Assembly (NCBI GenBank): GCA_963835775.1 | Contig: CAWIHB010000015.1 | Location: forward strand, 48,390 to 112,389 | Source: Palsa-504 sp963835775 | GTDB lineage: Bacteria > Actinomycetota > Actinomycetes > Streptosporangiales > Streptosporangiaceae | Direction of reading: 5' to 3' | DNA length: 64,000 nucleotides | Shown here: positions 9,001-16,957 of the stretch, piece by piece | Numbering within the stretch: position 1 is the stretch's first letter | Layout: every line of letters begins with the position of its first letter | Notes under the pieces: generated by a model | The model's database searches: none | Seen by the model: the letters and a program-made list of their open reading frames with translations, nothing else | Told to the model about the DNA's origin: nothing | Program-made: the position numbers and the translations under genes

Positions 9001-10489
9001 AGTCGCCGTGCGCGTCCGCGGGCACCACGACCGCGGTGTTCCGCGGGGAATGGGCCTGCAGGAACGCGGCGACCTGGTACCAGTAGCGCGGCACCGCGGA
9101 AAACGAGCCGGGGTTCAGGACCTGGCCGGACAGGTAGGGCAGCAGCAGCCCGATCAGCACCAGGCCGGCCACGGCCCGGGCCTCCAGGGCGTAGATCCGC
9201 CGCAGGCGGCTGGGCGTCCCGGCGCGGGCGGCGGCCAGCCAGGTCGCGGCGGCGTGCGCCACTCCCAGCGCCAGCGCGGCGGCGATGACCGGTTCCAGCT
9301 TGTACACGTTGCGGAACGGGGCCAGCGCGCCGTCCAGCAGGTGATCGACGCCGCCGTGGAACGGGCCGCTGAGCGGCCCGGTGTAGCCGGCCAGGGCGAC
9401 GGCCGCGGCCAGGCCGGCCGACAGCCGCAGCCAGGCCGCGCCGGGCATGTCCCGCCGGGCCAGCCCGTACAGGCCGACCGCGGCCGCGATGGCGCCGGCG
9501 ATGACCGCCATGGGCGTGCTGACCAGGGCCCAGCCGGCCGGCAGCCAGGGCGTGCCCAGGTTGAGGTAGGCGGTCCAGTTCCCGGCGCCGCGCAGCGCGG
9601 CGGCGGCCGACATGGTGCCGGTGGTGGTGGCCGACTGCTCCACGTAGGGCAGGAAGTTGAACGCGTACCGGCCCTGCAGCAGCAGCGGCAGGGCCCACCA
9701 GGCGGTGGCCGCCAGCACCGCGCCCGCCCAGCACAGCCCCAGCGCGACCAGCCGCCGCCCGCGGGCGCAGGTCAGGATGAACAGGCCAGGCAGCAGCAGC
9801 GCGTCGATGGTCACGGTGGCGTTCACCCCGGACATGCACAGCACCACGGCGCCGGAGCGGGCCGCGGGCCCGAGCACGCCGCCGCGCCCGCGGACGGCCC
9901 CGCGGACGGCACCGCGGACGGCACTGGTCAGCGGGAGCACGGCCCACGGGGCGAGCAGGCCAGGCAGCACCGCGGCGGAGGTGGACCCGATCACGATCGT
10001 GAACGTGGGCCAGCCCGCGAACACCAGCCCGGCCAGGAAGCGGGAGGCCGGCGAGCCGATGCCGAGCGCGTCGGCCAGCTTGACCAGCCCGGCGAAGCCG
10101 ACCGCGATGATCAGCGACAGCCACAGCCGCTCGATCAGCCAGACCGGCAGGTGCGCCAGGTGGCCGGCCAGGTAGAACGGCGCCATGGGGACGGCGTAGC
10201 CGATGGCCTGGTTGTTCAGCGCGCCGAAGGTGTTCAGCGGGTCCATCAGCTGCCACAGGCCCGCGAAGTAGCCGGACGGGTCGAGGTCCACGCTGAGCTT
10301 GGTGTCGAAGAACATCCGGCCCGGGTCGTTGGCGAGCAGGATCAGCAAGGCACCCAGCCAGACCAGCGCGGACCAGCGCAGCACGGTGTTGCGGGGCGGC
10401 CGGGCTGATACCACGGCCCGTTCGGCGCTATCTTGCTCGGCTGCGCCGGCCGCCACGGCCAGCCGCCTGCCGCCCGCCCGGGCCGTCAA
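6068..10489 (-). CDS. aftD: AftD-like alpha-(1->3)-arabinofuranosyltransferase
   Basis: A very large membrane enzyme (1,473 residues from the proposed TTG). The N-terminal GT-C part has about eleven helices. An early loop reads DLDPSGYFAGLWQLMDPLNT and the next carries NNQAIGYAVPMAPFYL, both typical of AftD. A carbohydrate-binding F5/8 type C-like module lies at about residues 765-890 (VTASSYGSWIAD, FDGNPATAWAEG). Beta-rich modules follow, then C-terminal helices. In mycobacteria AftD adds branching arabinofuranose in arabinogalactan and lipoarabinomannan. The TTG start gives a TTGA overlap with the upstream methyltransferase; a GTG at 10414 is the alternative. Confidence 0.88.
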   Translation of the reverse strand: MTARAGGRRLAVAAGAAEQDSAERAVVSARPPRNTVLRWSALVWLGALLILLANDPGRMFFDTKLSVDLDPSGYFAGLWQLMDPLNTFGALNNQAIGYAVPMAPFYLAGHLAHLPVWLIERLWLSLIIAVGFAGLVKLADALGIGSPASRFLAGLVFAGWPTFTIVIGSTSAAVLPGLLAPWAVLPLTSAVRGAVRGAVRGRGGVLGPAARSGAVVLCMSGVNATVTIDALLLPGLFILTCARGRRLVALGLCWAGAVLAATAWWALPLLLQGRYAFNFLPYVEQSATTTGTMSAAAALRGAGNWTAYLNLGTPWLPAGWALVSTPMAVIAGAIAAAVGLYGLARRDMPGAAWLRLSAGLAAAVALAGYTGPLSGPFHGGVDHLLDGALAPFRNVYKLEPVIAAALALGVAHAAATWLAAARAGTPSRLRRIYALEARAVAGLVLIGLLLPYLSGQVLNPGSFSAVPRYWYQVAAFLQAHSPRNTAVVVPADAHGDYLWGDPIDDPLVALATSPWAERGLVPYGGAGSQILLTTVEAAIESGEQVSGLPGYLQRAGVRYLVVRNDLDPRQVGYTTAALVHQTLARSGFTRVAAFGPLIGGQQIEPKATREQQSVLPAYPAVEVYAPAGAASAGPPGASPGGRPPQAPPLSPVTALPVSQTVLVNGGPDSLLQLTGQHLIGPGQPAVIAGDPLPAAPALWAVTDGQRRTDTLFGLVNSNVSYTYTATETNPPGAGQLGTGQIGRAGGPPRQLLPVPAAGHQTVAVLSGAASVTASSYGSWIADTQQDDPAGAFDGNPATAWAEGNEQTPAGQWIQITFSGPLDLPSRAGIRLLDDSTAREMASVLRVSTAAGAATTDVAATGAVQQLNVPPGRTGWLRITIAAARRVTLGYPGAGVSDVLIPGVRVTRLLQPAQDPAGQQAPAAVFSFSQPVPSPFGFADPAATAPLARTFTVPSPQTLRLQAAALARPGPGLDALLDSLIRPPGPGLLQVSVAGAAGAPPAGFPASLISGTAGMPWTAATASPVIHLSWAGPRRISSLIVRPAPGLPSTPLTVRITSPDGTRQGSIGPGGLVRISPPLTTDRIDVSFPRVHQATIVTSTGQLETLPVRLAQLSVPALAGLRPVTPDQRARVTLACGQGPALTVDGRVYPTSVSGTAGQLSGFLPLQVRLCAPGGTLSLAAGRHTLTAAVPGTFAVTDLSLSSVDAPPPAAVPASGAARAVTIRSWQPDQRTLTIGPGTAAYLEIHENDNPGWAATLNGRQLTPVRLDGWQQGFIVPAGPGGTITLIFRPAATYHVALIASILAAALLLALAAWSFLAPRRRKPVSPSQLTSPSTDSVSAALYPLFPAESDTHRFANHRTWPTVLAVAGLIFIAGGPLALAAVLVACGACLAWPMSRAPGETTPRTSRDPAARLPVLAAAAMVASGLLSAVRPFGQGFFGPFGWPAQACALVALAAALIPAAAVTARRAPQEDR

Positions 10490-11253
10490 CCGGCGCGCCG
10501 CATGATCAGCATGAGATTCCAGCTGGCCACCTCGCGCAGGCCGGGCAGCCGGACCAGCGGGCCGCACCAGCGTGGGTAGTAGCGGGGCCGCGCGGCCACG
10601 ATCTGGACGTCCGGCCGGGCCCGCAGGGCGCGCAGCACCGGGCCGATGTGCACCGGGAACAGGTTGACGCCGCAGTGGTGCTTGGGCGCGCGCTGATAGC
10701 GGCGGCGGTAGCGGCGTTCGGCGTAGCGCGGGCCCAGGTAGTGCCAGGGCGACAGCTCGTGCCCGCCCCACGGCGAGTACCAGTTGGTGAAGGACAGGTA
10801 CACCAGACCGCCGGGCCGGGTGACCCGGATCATCTCCTCGATCAGGCCCATCGGGTCGGGGACGTGCTCGAGCACGTTAGAGGAGAACGCCACGTCGGCG
10901 CCGCCGTCGCGGACCGGCAGCCAGTAGCCGTCGGCCACCACCGCGCCGGCCGGCCCGGTAGCCCGCAAGCGCAGCTCAGCCGGATCGGGCTCGAACAGGT
11001 AGCAGTGCGCGCCGCGGGCCCGGAACGCGGCGGTGAACCAGCCGCCCCCGCCGCCGACGTCCACCACGGTCCGGCCGTCCAGCGGGCCGTACTCGGCCAC
11101 CTGGCCCACGGCGTCTTCGGCCAGGCCGGTGTAGAACTGCTCCGGGTCGGTCTGTTCGGCCAGGAACAGACGGAACAGCCGGACCGAACGGAGCAGGCCG
11201 GAGCTGGCCGCCTGATCGGCACGGGGACGGCGAATCGGCGCCAGCAGGCTCAT
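10486..11253 (-). CDS. class I SAM-dependent methyltransferase (glycan locus)
   Basis: A 255-residue methyltransferase. The SAM-binding motif I is VVDVGGGGGWFTAAF, the acidic motif II is CYLFEPD, and motif IV/V reads VAFSSNVLEHVPDP. I chose the ATG giving MSLLAPIRR because GAGGA lies seven bases upstream; the longer reading has no ribosome site. It is the first gene of the leftward aftD operon and is divergent from the GT4 gene. Its substrate is probably a sugar or lipid-linked glycan of this locus, by context only. Confidence 0.82.
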   Translation of the reverse strand: MSLLAPIRRPRADQAASSGLLRSVRLFRLFLAEQTDPEQFYTGLAEDAVGQVAEYGPLDGRTVVDVGGGGGWFTAAFRARGAHCYLFEPDPAELRLRATGPAGAVVADGYWLPVRDGGADVAFSSNVLEHVPDPMGLIEEMIRVTRPGGLVYLSFTNWYSPWGGHELSPWHYLGPRYAERRYRRRYQRAPKHHCGVNLFPVHIGPVLRALRARPDVQIVAARPRYYPRWCGPLVRLPGLREVASWNLMLIMRRAG

Positions 11254-11387
11254 GCAGGTCCTCAATAGTCGCGCCAGGCCGGTGCGGACCGCGGGCCAGG
11301 CGGACCAGGTACTGGCCTGGCAGACAGCCAACAGCGACATGTATGGTAGCCGCTGGCCCGGGCTCGCGGCCGGGACGCAGCCATTTC

Positions 11388-11417
11388 TTGACTACCGGAT
11401 AGTAGCCACCAAATAAT
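11388..11417 (+). promoter_or_regulatory. candidate sigma-70-type promoter of the GT4 operon
   Basis: TTGACT and AATAAT lie 18 bp apart in an unusually AT-rich patch of the divergent spacer, 82 bp before the GT4 start codon. Each hexamer differs from consensus at one base. It points at the rightward operon of GT4, methyltransferase, anchored protein and DUF2613. Confidence 0.5.
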
Positions 11418-11498
11418 GCTGCAATCCTGCACCGAGATAACGACCTGGCTATCGGTAACGCGGATCCTCAGCGTCAGCCAGCGACCTGGAGCCGCGAC

Positions 11499-12758
11499 AT
11501 GAACGATGATCCGGGCGCTCTGCCCGGCCAAGCCCAATCCCGACAAGCCCAATCCCGACAAGCCCAATCCCGACAGGCGCTGCCCGGCCAGGCGAGGCTG
11601 TCCAGCGGGCCGGGCGGGGCCGCGGGCGGCTCGTGGCCGCCAGACACCGGCGGCGGGCGGCCCGGGAGCATCGTGTTCATCGCGTGGCGGGACCTGGCCA
11701 ACCGGCTGGCCGGGGGTTCGGAGGTGCTGGTCGACCAGCTGGCTTCCGGGCTGCTGGCCCGCGGCCACCGGGTGACGTTGCTGTGCGGCGGGCAGGTGGC
11801 CGAACGGCCCTACCAGATCGTGCGCACCGGCGGCACCTACTCCCAGTTCCTGCGCGCGCCCCTGACCTACCTGCGGCACTTCAGGGACGCCGACCTGATC
11901 GTCGAGGTCTGCAACGGGATGCCCTTCCTGGCGCCGCTCTGGTCCAGGCGGCCGGTGATCTGCCTGGTGAACCACGTGCACACCGAGTTGTGGCCGATCC
12001 GGTTCCGCCCGCCGCTGTCCACCGCGGGCCGGCGCATCGAGAGCACGGTCATGCCCTGGGTGCACCGCAAGAACCTGTTCCTGACCGTATCCGGTTCCAC
12101 GGCGGAGTCGCTGGAGCAGATGGGAGTCGGCCGGGACCGGATCCGGCAGATCTGCAACGGCGTGGTCCGGCCCGACCCGCCGGCCCCGCGCTCGGCCGAC
12201 CCGCTGTTCCTCGCGCTCGGCCGGCTCACCGACTACAAGCGCCTGGACCTGCTGCTGCGGCTGTGGGACCGGGTGCGGCAGGTGACCGGCGGACGGCTGG
12301 TGATCGCCGGGGACGGGCCGGAGCGGGCCCGGCTCGAGGCGCTGGCCGGACCTGACGTGGTGTTCACCGGCCGGGTCTCGGAGCAGGAGAAGCACCGGCT
12401 GCTGTGCGCGGCGTGGCTGCTGGTGCACCCGGCCCTGATCGAGGGCTGGGGCATCGTGGTATCCGAGGCGGCGATCCGCGGCACCCCGGCGGTGGCGTTC
12501 GACGTGCCCGGGCTGCGTGATTCGGTGGTGGGGGGCGAGACCGGGATGCTGGTGCGGACCGAGGGCCAGTTCGCCTCGGCCTGGGCGTCGCTGGCCATCG
12601 ACGGGCCACGCCGGGAGGCGCTCGGCCGGGCGGCGCGCAACCGGGCGCTGCAGCTGCACTGGTCGGCCGCGGTGGCAGGGTTCGCGGAGGTGGCCGGCGA
12701 GGCGATCAAGCGGGCCCCTATCAAGCATCGAGCCGCCCGGGAGCCGTCATGGCGGTGA
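11499..12758 (+). CDS. glycosyltransferase family 4
   Basis: A 419-residue GT-B enzyme. The acceptor domain opens IVFIAWRDLANRLAGGSEVL, and the nucleotide-sugar domain has LALGRLTDYKRLDLLL, LVIAGDGPERARLE and HPALIEGWGIVVSEAAIRGT, with the E-x7-E-type motif of GT4. The first 45 residues are low complexity and include three copies of a QAQSR-type pentapeptide from a 15-bp tandem repeat. GGAG precedes the ATG. It overlaps the next methyltransferase gene by ten bases. By synteny it may match Rv0225 near aftD in M. tuberculosis. Confidence 0.86.
   Translation: MNDDPGALPGQAQSRQAQSRQAQSRQALPGQARLSSGPGGAAGGSWPPDTGGGRPGSIVFIAWRDLANRLAGGSEVLVDQLASGLLARGHRVTLLCGGQVAERPYQIVRTGGTYSQFLRAPLTYLRHFRDADLIVEVCNGMPFLAPLWSRRPVICLVNHVHTELWPIRFRPPLSTAGRRIESTVMPWVHRKNLFLTVSGSTAESLEQMGVGRDRIRQICNGVVRPDPPAPRSADPLFLALGRLTDYKRLDLLLRLWDRVRQVTGGRLVIAGDGPERARLEALAGPDVVFTGRVSEQEKHRLLCAAWLLVHPALIEGWGIVVSEAAIRGTPAVAFDVPGLRDSVVGGETGMLVRTEGQFASAWASLAIDGPRREALGRAARNRALQLHWSAAVAGFAEVAGEAIKRAPIKHRAAREPSWR
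11529..11573 (+). repeat. 15-bp tandem repeat inside the GT4 N-terminus
   Basis: Three exact copies of CAAGCCCAATCCCGA keep the reading frame and encode a repeated pentapeptide ahead of the catalytic fold. A length-variable low-complexity leader like this usually arises by replication slippage and is unlikely to be catalytic. Confidence 0.85.
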
Positions 12759-13483
12759 CCGCCCCGGCGCCGGGCCACCCGCTGCGGGAGTTCTACTCCC
12801 GGCCGGGCGTTCCGCTCAGCTCGGGCCCGGACCGGGCCCGGCGCCAGGCCCGGATGCTGGCTGCGGTGCTGCGGGGCTCGGCTGAGCCTGCCGTGATCGT
12901 CGACCTGGGCTGCGGCGACGGCGCCGCGCTGGCCGCCGCGGCCGGGCATAATCCGGCGCACCGGTTCGCCGGGATCGACTGGTCGGCTGACGCCGTGCGG
13001 CAGGCGCGGGCCCGGGGCCTGGCCGTGGTGCGCGCGGACATGGCCGCGCGCGGCCTGCCGGTGGCGGACGGCGCCGCGGACGTGGTGATCATGAGCGAGG
13101 TGATCGAGCACCTGGTGGACCCGGACCGGGCGGTGGCCGAGGTCCGGCGGATGCTCCGGCCCGGCGGCTCGCTGGTGCTGTCCACGCCCAACCTGGCCGC
13201 CTGGTACAACCGGGCGCTGCTCGCCGCCGGGATCCAGCCGGTGTTCTCCGAGGTGAGCCTGCACGGGGTGTTCGGCAGGCCGGGCCGCGTGGTGGCCGGC
13301 CACCTGCGCCTGTTCACCCGGCGGGCGCTGACCGAGTTCCTGGCCGCGAACGGGTTCGGCTGCGTGACCGTAGCCGGGGCCCGCTACCACGACGTGCCGC
13401 GGCCGCTGGGCCCGCTGGACCGGGCCTTCTGCCGGTGGCCGTCGGCCGCGTCTATCCTGCTGGTGCACGCCCGGAAGGAATGA
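12749..13483 (+). CDS. class I SAM-dependent methyltransferase (second in glycan locus)
   Basis: A 244-residue methyltransferase: motif I is VIVDLGCGDGAALAAA, then FAGIDWSADAV, and VVIMSEVIEHLVDPDRAVAE covers the motif IV region. The C-terminal part (HGVFGRPGRVVAGHLRLFT) is typical of UbiG/Methyltransf_11-type enzymes acting on sugar or lipid intermediates. Its start lies inside the GT4 gene (ten-base overlap) and the anchored protein follows after seven bases, so all belong to one operon. Together with the Rv0224c-like gene on the other strand the locus has two methyltransferases. Confidence 0.83.
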   Translation: MAVTAPAPGHPLREFYSRPGVPLSSGPDRARRQARMLAAVLRGSAEPAVIVDLGCGDGAALAAAAGHNPAHRFAGIDWSADAVRQARARGLAVVRADMAARGLPVADGAADVVIMSEVIEHLVDPDRAVAEVRRMLRPGGSLVLSTPNLAAWYNRALLAAGIQPVFSEVSLHGVFGRPGRVVAGHLRLFTRRALTEFLAANGFGCVTVAGARYHDVPRPLGPLDRAFCRWPSAASILLVHARKE

Positions 13484-13490
13484 TCCCGCC

Positions 13491-15275
13491 ATGGCGCAAG
13501 CGTCCGGCACCAGAACCGGCGCGGACAGCCCTCCCGCCCGGCGCAGGCGCAGGCGCGGGCTCGAACTGGCCGGCCTGGCCATCGGGATCATCGCCGGGGT
13601 GAGCATCGCGCTGGCCTGGCTGGTCCCGGCGCGTGGCCACCAGCCGGGCGCGCCCCCGCTGCAGCTGACCGACCCTCCCGTCCTGATCCCCGGCATCCCC
13701 GGCATCCCCGGCTCGTCGGCGGGACCTGACCCGGCCGCGCTCGATGCGCAGTGGATCGCCTACTCCGACCGGTCCAGCTGCGCCGACTGGGCCGGCGGAG
13801 ACGGGGTCTCCGCCATCCGGCTGAACTCCTCGCAGCTGGCCTGGTTCTTCTCCGACACCTTTATCGGCCCGGCCGGGCCGGCCATCGGCTTGTCCCGGCT
13901 GAGCGGGTTCGCGCACAACTCGCTGGTCATCCAGACCACGACCGGAACGGGCAGCACGTTCGTCACCATGACCGGCGGCGGCGCCTGCACCGGGCCGGAC
14001 CGCCCCGGCAACGCGGCCTCGGTGGTCGGGCTGGCCCCGGGCATCCCCGGCGGGCCGTCCGACCGGTACTGGGAGGAGGACGGCCTGGCGATCGGCGGCA
14101 CGGTGGTCAAGTTCTACGACGCCTACCGGGCCGGGCTCGAACCGTACCACCCGCTCGGGACCGTGATCGCCACCTTCGGCCTCAGCCAGCTCAGCTTGGC
14201 CGGCCACGGGCCCCGGTACGGCGCGGTGGCCCGGCCGCACCTGATCCCGCTGCCGTCCTTCACCCCGGCCCGCGGCGGCGCGCCGATCCTGTGGGGGGCG
14301 GCGGTGCTGCGCTTGGGCAGCACCGTCTACGTGTACGGCACGCAGAGCCCGGACGTGTTCGTCCCGGGCAACCGGCTGTACCTGGCCCGGGTCCCGGCGG
14401 CGCGGCTGACCACGTTCTCCGCCTGGCGGTTCTACGCCGGCGCCGGCACGTGGGCGGCCGGGCAGCAGGACGCCCGGCCGCTGCAGCCGCCGGGCAGCGG
14501 CCTGAGCGTGCCGTCCGGCTTCAGCGTGATCCAGGCCGGGGGGCGCTACTGGCTGATCCAGAACGGGCCGCTGGCCGGCACCGCGGACATCGATGCCTAC
14601 CCGGCCAGCGCGCCGTGGGGCCCGTTCGACTACGCCGCGGGGAGGCTGCTGTACCGGGATCCGTCCATCGGGCTCGACGCCGCGGATGGGTACCGGATCA
14701 TGTACGAGGCCCGGGCCGAGCCCGCGCTTTCCACCGGCAGCACGCTGGTGATCAGCTACAACGTCAACTCCGAGGCGGTCACCACCGGCTGCGCGCCCAT
14801 GTCCAACTTCACCAACACCTCGATCCTGCCGCGGTTCGTCGCCGTGCCGCTGGCCGCCTTCGGCGCCGGCGCGGCCCCTGGTTCGGCGACTGGTTCGGCC
14901 ACTGGTTCGGCCCTTGGTCCGGCCCGCAGCGGCCCGCCGGGCTACCCGCCGATCGTGCAGCAGGACCCCTCGCAGTGGTTCGACGCGTGGGCGTATCGCG
15001 GTGACTGCCCGCCGGTGCCCGCCGTGCGGTCGGTGCAGGCCCGGCCGGGCACCGGCCAGGTCACGCTGAGCTGGCCGGATGCCGGACTCAACATCAGCTA
15101 CCGGGTCTGGCTGCAAGGGCCGGGCGAGCCAGGGCAGGTCCCGGCGGCCATCGCGGGCACCAACTCGGCCACCATCACCAGGCTGCGGCCCGGCAGATTC
15201 CGGGCCAAGGTGGTGGCAGTCAACTTCTATGACCGCACCGGCCCTGCCGCCGAGGTAACGTTCACCGTGCCCTAG
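13491..15275 (+). CDS. membrane-anchored extracytoplasmic protein with propeller-like and C-terminal Fn3 domains
   Basis: A 594-residue protein with one N-terminal membrane segment (LELAGLAIGIIAGVSIALAW, about residues 24-43) after a basic RRRRRR stretch, so the bulk is outside. The middle, from about residue 85, has repeating strand motifs (LAWFFSDTFIGP, VYVYGTQSPDVFV, WGPFDYAAGRLLYRDP) suggesting a five-bladed propeller of the glycosidase-like or DUF4185 kind. The last 90 residues form a fibronectin type III domain (VRSVQARPGTGQVTLSW). No catalytic residues can be named. By synteny it may correspond to Rv0227c. Confidence 0.65.
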   Translation: MAQASGTRTGADSPPARRRRRRGLELAGLAIGIIAGVSIALAWLVPARGHQPGAPPLQLTDPPVLIPGIPGIPGSSAGPDPAALDAQWIAYSDRSSCADWAGGDGVSAIRLNSSQLAWFFSDTFIGPAGPAIGLSRLSGFAHNSLVIQTTTGTGSTFVTMTGGGACTGPDRPGNAASVVGLAPGIPGGPSDRYWEEDGLAIGGTVVKFYDAYRAGLEPYHPLGTVIATFGLSQLSLAGHGPRYGAVARPHLIPLPSFTPARGGAPILWGAAVLRLGSTVYVYGTQSPDVFVPGNRLYLARVPAARLTTFSAWRFYAGAGTWAAGQQDARPLQPPGSGLSVPSGFSVIQAGGRYWLIQNGPLAGTADIDAYPASAPWGPFDYAAGRLLYRDPSIGLDAADGYRIMYEARAEPALSTGSTLVISYNVNSEAVTTGCAPMSNFTNTSILPRFVAVPLAAFGAGAAPGSATGSATGSALGPARSGPPGYPPIVQQDPSQWFDAWAYRGDCPPVPAVRSVQARPGTGQVTLSWPDAGLNISYRVWLQGPGEPGQVPAAIAGTNSATITRLRPGRFRAKVVAVNFYDRTGPAAEVTFTVP

Positions 15276-15298
15276 CTCCGGCCGGAGGGAGGAGTTCC

Positions 15299-15436
15299 GT
15301 GCTCCGGTTGATCATCGCCATCCTCATCGGCCTGGCCATCGCCGTCGGCGGGACCGTCCTGGTGGTGAACGTCGTGACCAGCCACGGCAGCGGCACACCC
15401 GGCACCTCCTCGACCTACAACTACGGCTCCCGCTGA
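15299..15436 (+). CDS. DUF2613-type small membrane protein
   Basis: A 45-residue protein starting at GTG, eight bases after a strong GGAGGGAGGAG ribosome site. One helix (LIIAILIGLAIAVGGTVLVV) is followed by a short outer tail ending NYGSR. The helix plus the Tyr-Gly-x-Arg ending matches DUF2613 as I recall it. The M. tuberculosis member Rv0236A sits directly beside aftD (Rv0236c), so finding one here supports the identity of the whole locus. It is below usual gene-finding length. Possible role: an accessory subunit of the arabinosyltransferase. Confidence 0.75.
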   Translation: MLRLIIAILIGLAIAVGGTVLVVNVVTSHGSGTPGTSSTYNYGSR

Positions 15437-15477
15437 CCGCCAGGGTCGTGGCTCGAAGGACATTGCGCCGACCGGCT

Positions 15478-16617
15478 TTAGCTGATCGTCGAGTCGACCA
15501 CGACCGGCGCGGTGTCGTGGCCGTCGACATGGTCGAAGATGCCGGGGGCGTTCTGGAATACTCCGCTGGGATCGCCGTCCAGCGTGGAGTAGTCGATCCT
15601 CAGGGTCCCGCCGCCCGCGTTGACCACGAAGAAGATAGCTCCGCCGCCCTCGCGTGCGCTGTTGTCGCGTATGACCGTGCCGTCGACGATCAGGTTGTAG
15701 TGGTCGCCGTCGGTGTAGATCGCACCGCCGCTGCCGCCTCCCGGAGTGCCTGGCCGGGCGGGGTTCGCGCCCCAGCCGATGGCCTTATTGGCGGTCAGCA
15801 GGCTGTTGATGACGTCGAAATTCGCGAAAAGGCCGCTCAGCGCGGCGCCGTTGGAGCAGGTATTGCCGCTGAAGGTGTCGTGGGTGATGTAGACGGGGCT
15901 GCCCGGGTACATGCCGTAAGCGCGGATCGCCGCGCCGCCCAGGTCGGGACCGTCCCGGTAGCACCGGTTGTCGAGGAACGCGGAGTTGACCACCTTGAGC
16001 TGGCCGCCCTCAGCGAAGATGGCGCCTCCGCCGTAGTTCGACGTGCGGCTCTGCCGCACGGCCGAGTAAGCGTCCTCGAACGTCAGGTTCTGCACCACGA
16101 GCTGCGGCCACTGCTGTTTCCAGCAGTCCCATGTGATGTATTTCTGCTTGGCGTCGCAGGTGTTCAGGTACAGGATGCGGATCTTGCCGCCGCCGCTCAG
16201 CGTCACCTTGCCGCCGCCGTCGAGCACCACCCGGTGGCTGGTGTTCACCACCTTGGCCGTGGCGGTCATCGTGATCGTGACCGGGTGGGGGCCGCAGTTG
16301 AAGGTGATAATGCCGCCCTCGGCGACCGCTCTGACCACCGCGGCGGACGTGCAGCCGGCGGGCGTGCCGGCGCCGATGACATGGTTGGGGTCGCTCGTGT
16401 CAGCCGCGCGGCCGGCCGGCGGAACGTAGGCATGCCCGGTTGGATTGCCGGCGTCGAGCGGGCCGCCCGAATACGCGGCCAGGGTCTGGGGGGCCGACGC
16501 GGTAGATGCTGGGCATGACGCCAGGCCGGCTGTGATCATGGCGGCCAGGCCGACCGCACCCACCAGTCTGGCCAGCGGTCCGGTCCCGGTAATCTGCACA
16601 TCTGCAAATCTGCGCAC
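15478..16617 (-). CDS. secreted lipoprotein with right-handed parallel beta-helix
   Basis: A 379-residue protein with a signal peptide ending in a lipobox (AMITAGLASCPAS, Cys at about residue 35). Parallel beta-helix repeats follow: ITFNCGPHPVTITMTATA, VVLDGGGKVTLSGGGK, FLDNRCYRDG and NSAREGGGAIFF, the last rich in the Gly-Gly-Ala-Ile steps of polymorphic-membrane-protein and pectate-lyase-like folds. No catalytic residues stand out, so it could be a polysaccharide-binding or adhesive surface protein. It is convergent with the DUF2613 gene, and its stop is 41 bp away. Confidence 0.72.
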   Translation of the reverse strand: MRRFADVQITGTGPLARLVGAVGLAAMITAGLASCPASTASAPQTLAAYSGGPLDAGNPTGHAYVPPAGRAADTSDPNHVIGAGTPAGCTSAAVVRAVAEGGIITFNCGPHPVTITMTATAKVVNTSHRVVLDGGGKVTLSGGGKIRILYLNTCDAKQKYITWDCWKQQWPQLVVQNLTFEDAYSAVRQSRTSNYGGGAIFAEGGQLKVVNSAFLDNRCYRDGPDLGGAAIRAYGMYPGSPVYITHDTFSGNTCSNGAALSGLFANFDVINSLLTANKAIGWGANPARPGTPGGGSGGAIYTDGDHYNLIVDGTVIRDNSAREGGGAIFFVVNAGGGTLRIDYSTLDGDPSGVFQNAPGIFDHVDGHDTAPVVVDSTIS

Positions 16618-16957
16618 GCAGCATTCATACCAATTTCCAGCATCGATAGCAGGCCGATGACAAGATTATGAGACTTCGTTCAGCTCGTCGCTATGGCCCG
16701 CAGGTATTTCACGAGCGCGGGAATTTCTCTCCCTTTCGGGGGGTATTTTCGGATAAGGCCGTTGGCGTTTGTCCGGATATGCAGTCAACCGGAGCAGCCG
16801 ACCTGGTGGATTATCCGCGGGCCGGGGTGCACTACCCGCGGTCGGCGGTGCCGAAAATGCCGGTTTCATTATGCTGAAGAATTCCACCACCCGCGACCAG
16901 CGGGCAGCCAGCTTCCCCCACGTCGGGCCCGCCTGAACGTCGCCGCGGCCACCTGCC
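16618..16957. other. 340-bp non-coding spacer
   Basis: Lower GC than its surroundings. It contains the leftward promoter region of the lipoprotein gene and short A/T-rich patches (CATACCAATTTCCAG). Short open frames on both strands have no recognisable protein character. I looked for c-di-AMP and other riboswitch cores and saw none I could support. Confidence 0.5.

Noticed and set aside
3689..10408. Long antisense open frames across the GT-C and aftD genes (hundreds of codons).
   Set aside because: They are Arg/Ala/Pro/Gly-rich shadows produced by high GC at third positions of the real genes and show no domain motifs.
16618..16957. A riboswitch or RNA leader before the beta-helix lipoprotein gene.
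   Set aside because: No known riboswitch core could be aligned by eye, and the AT-rich patches fit an ordinary promoter.
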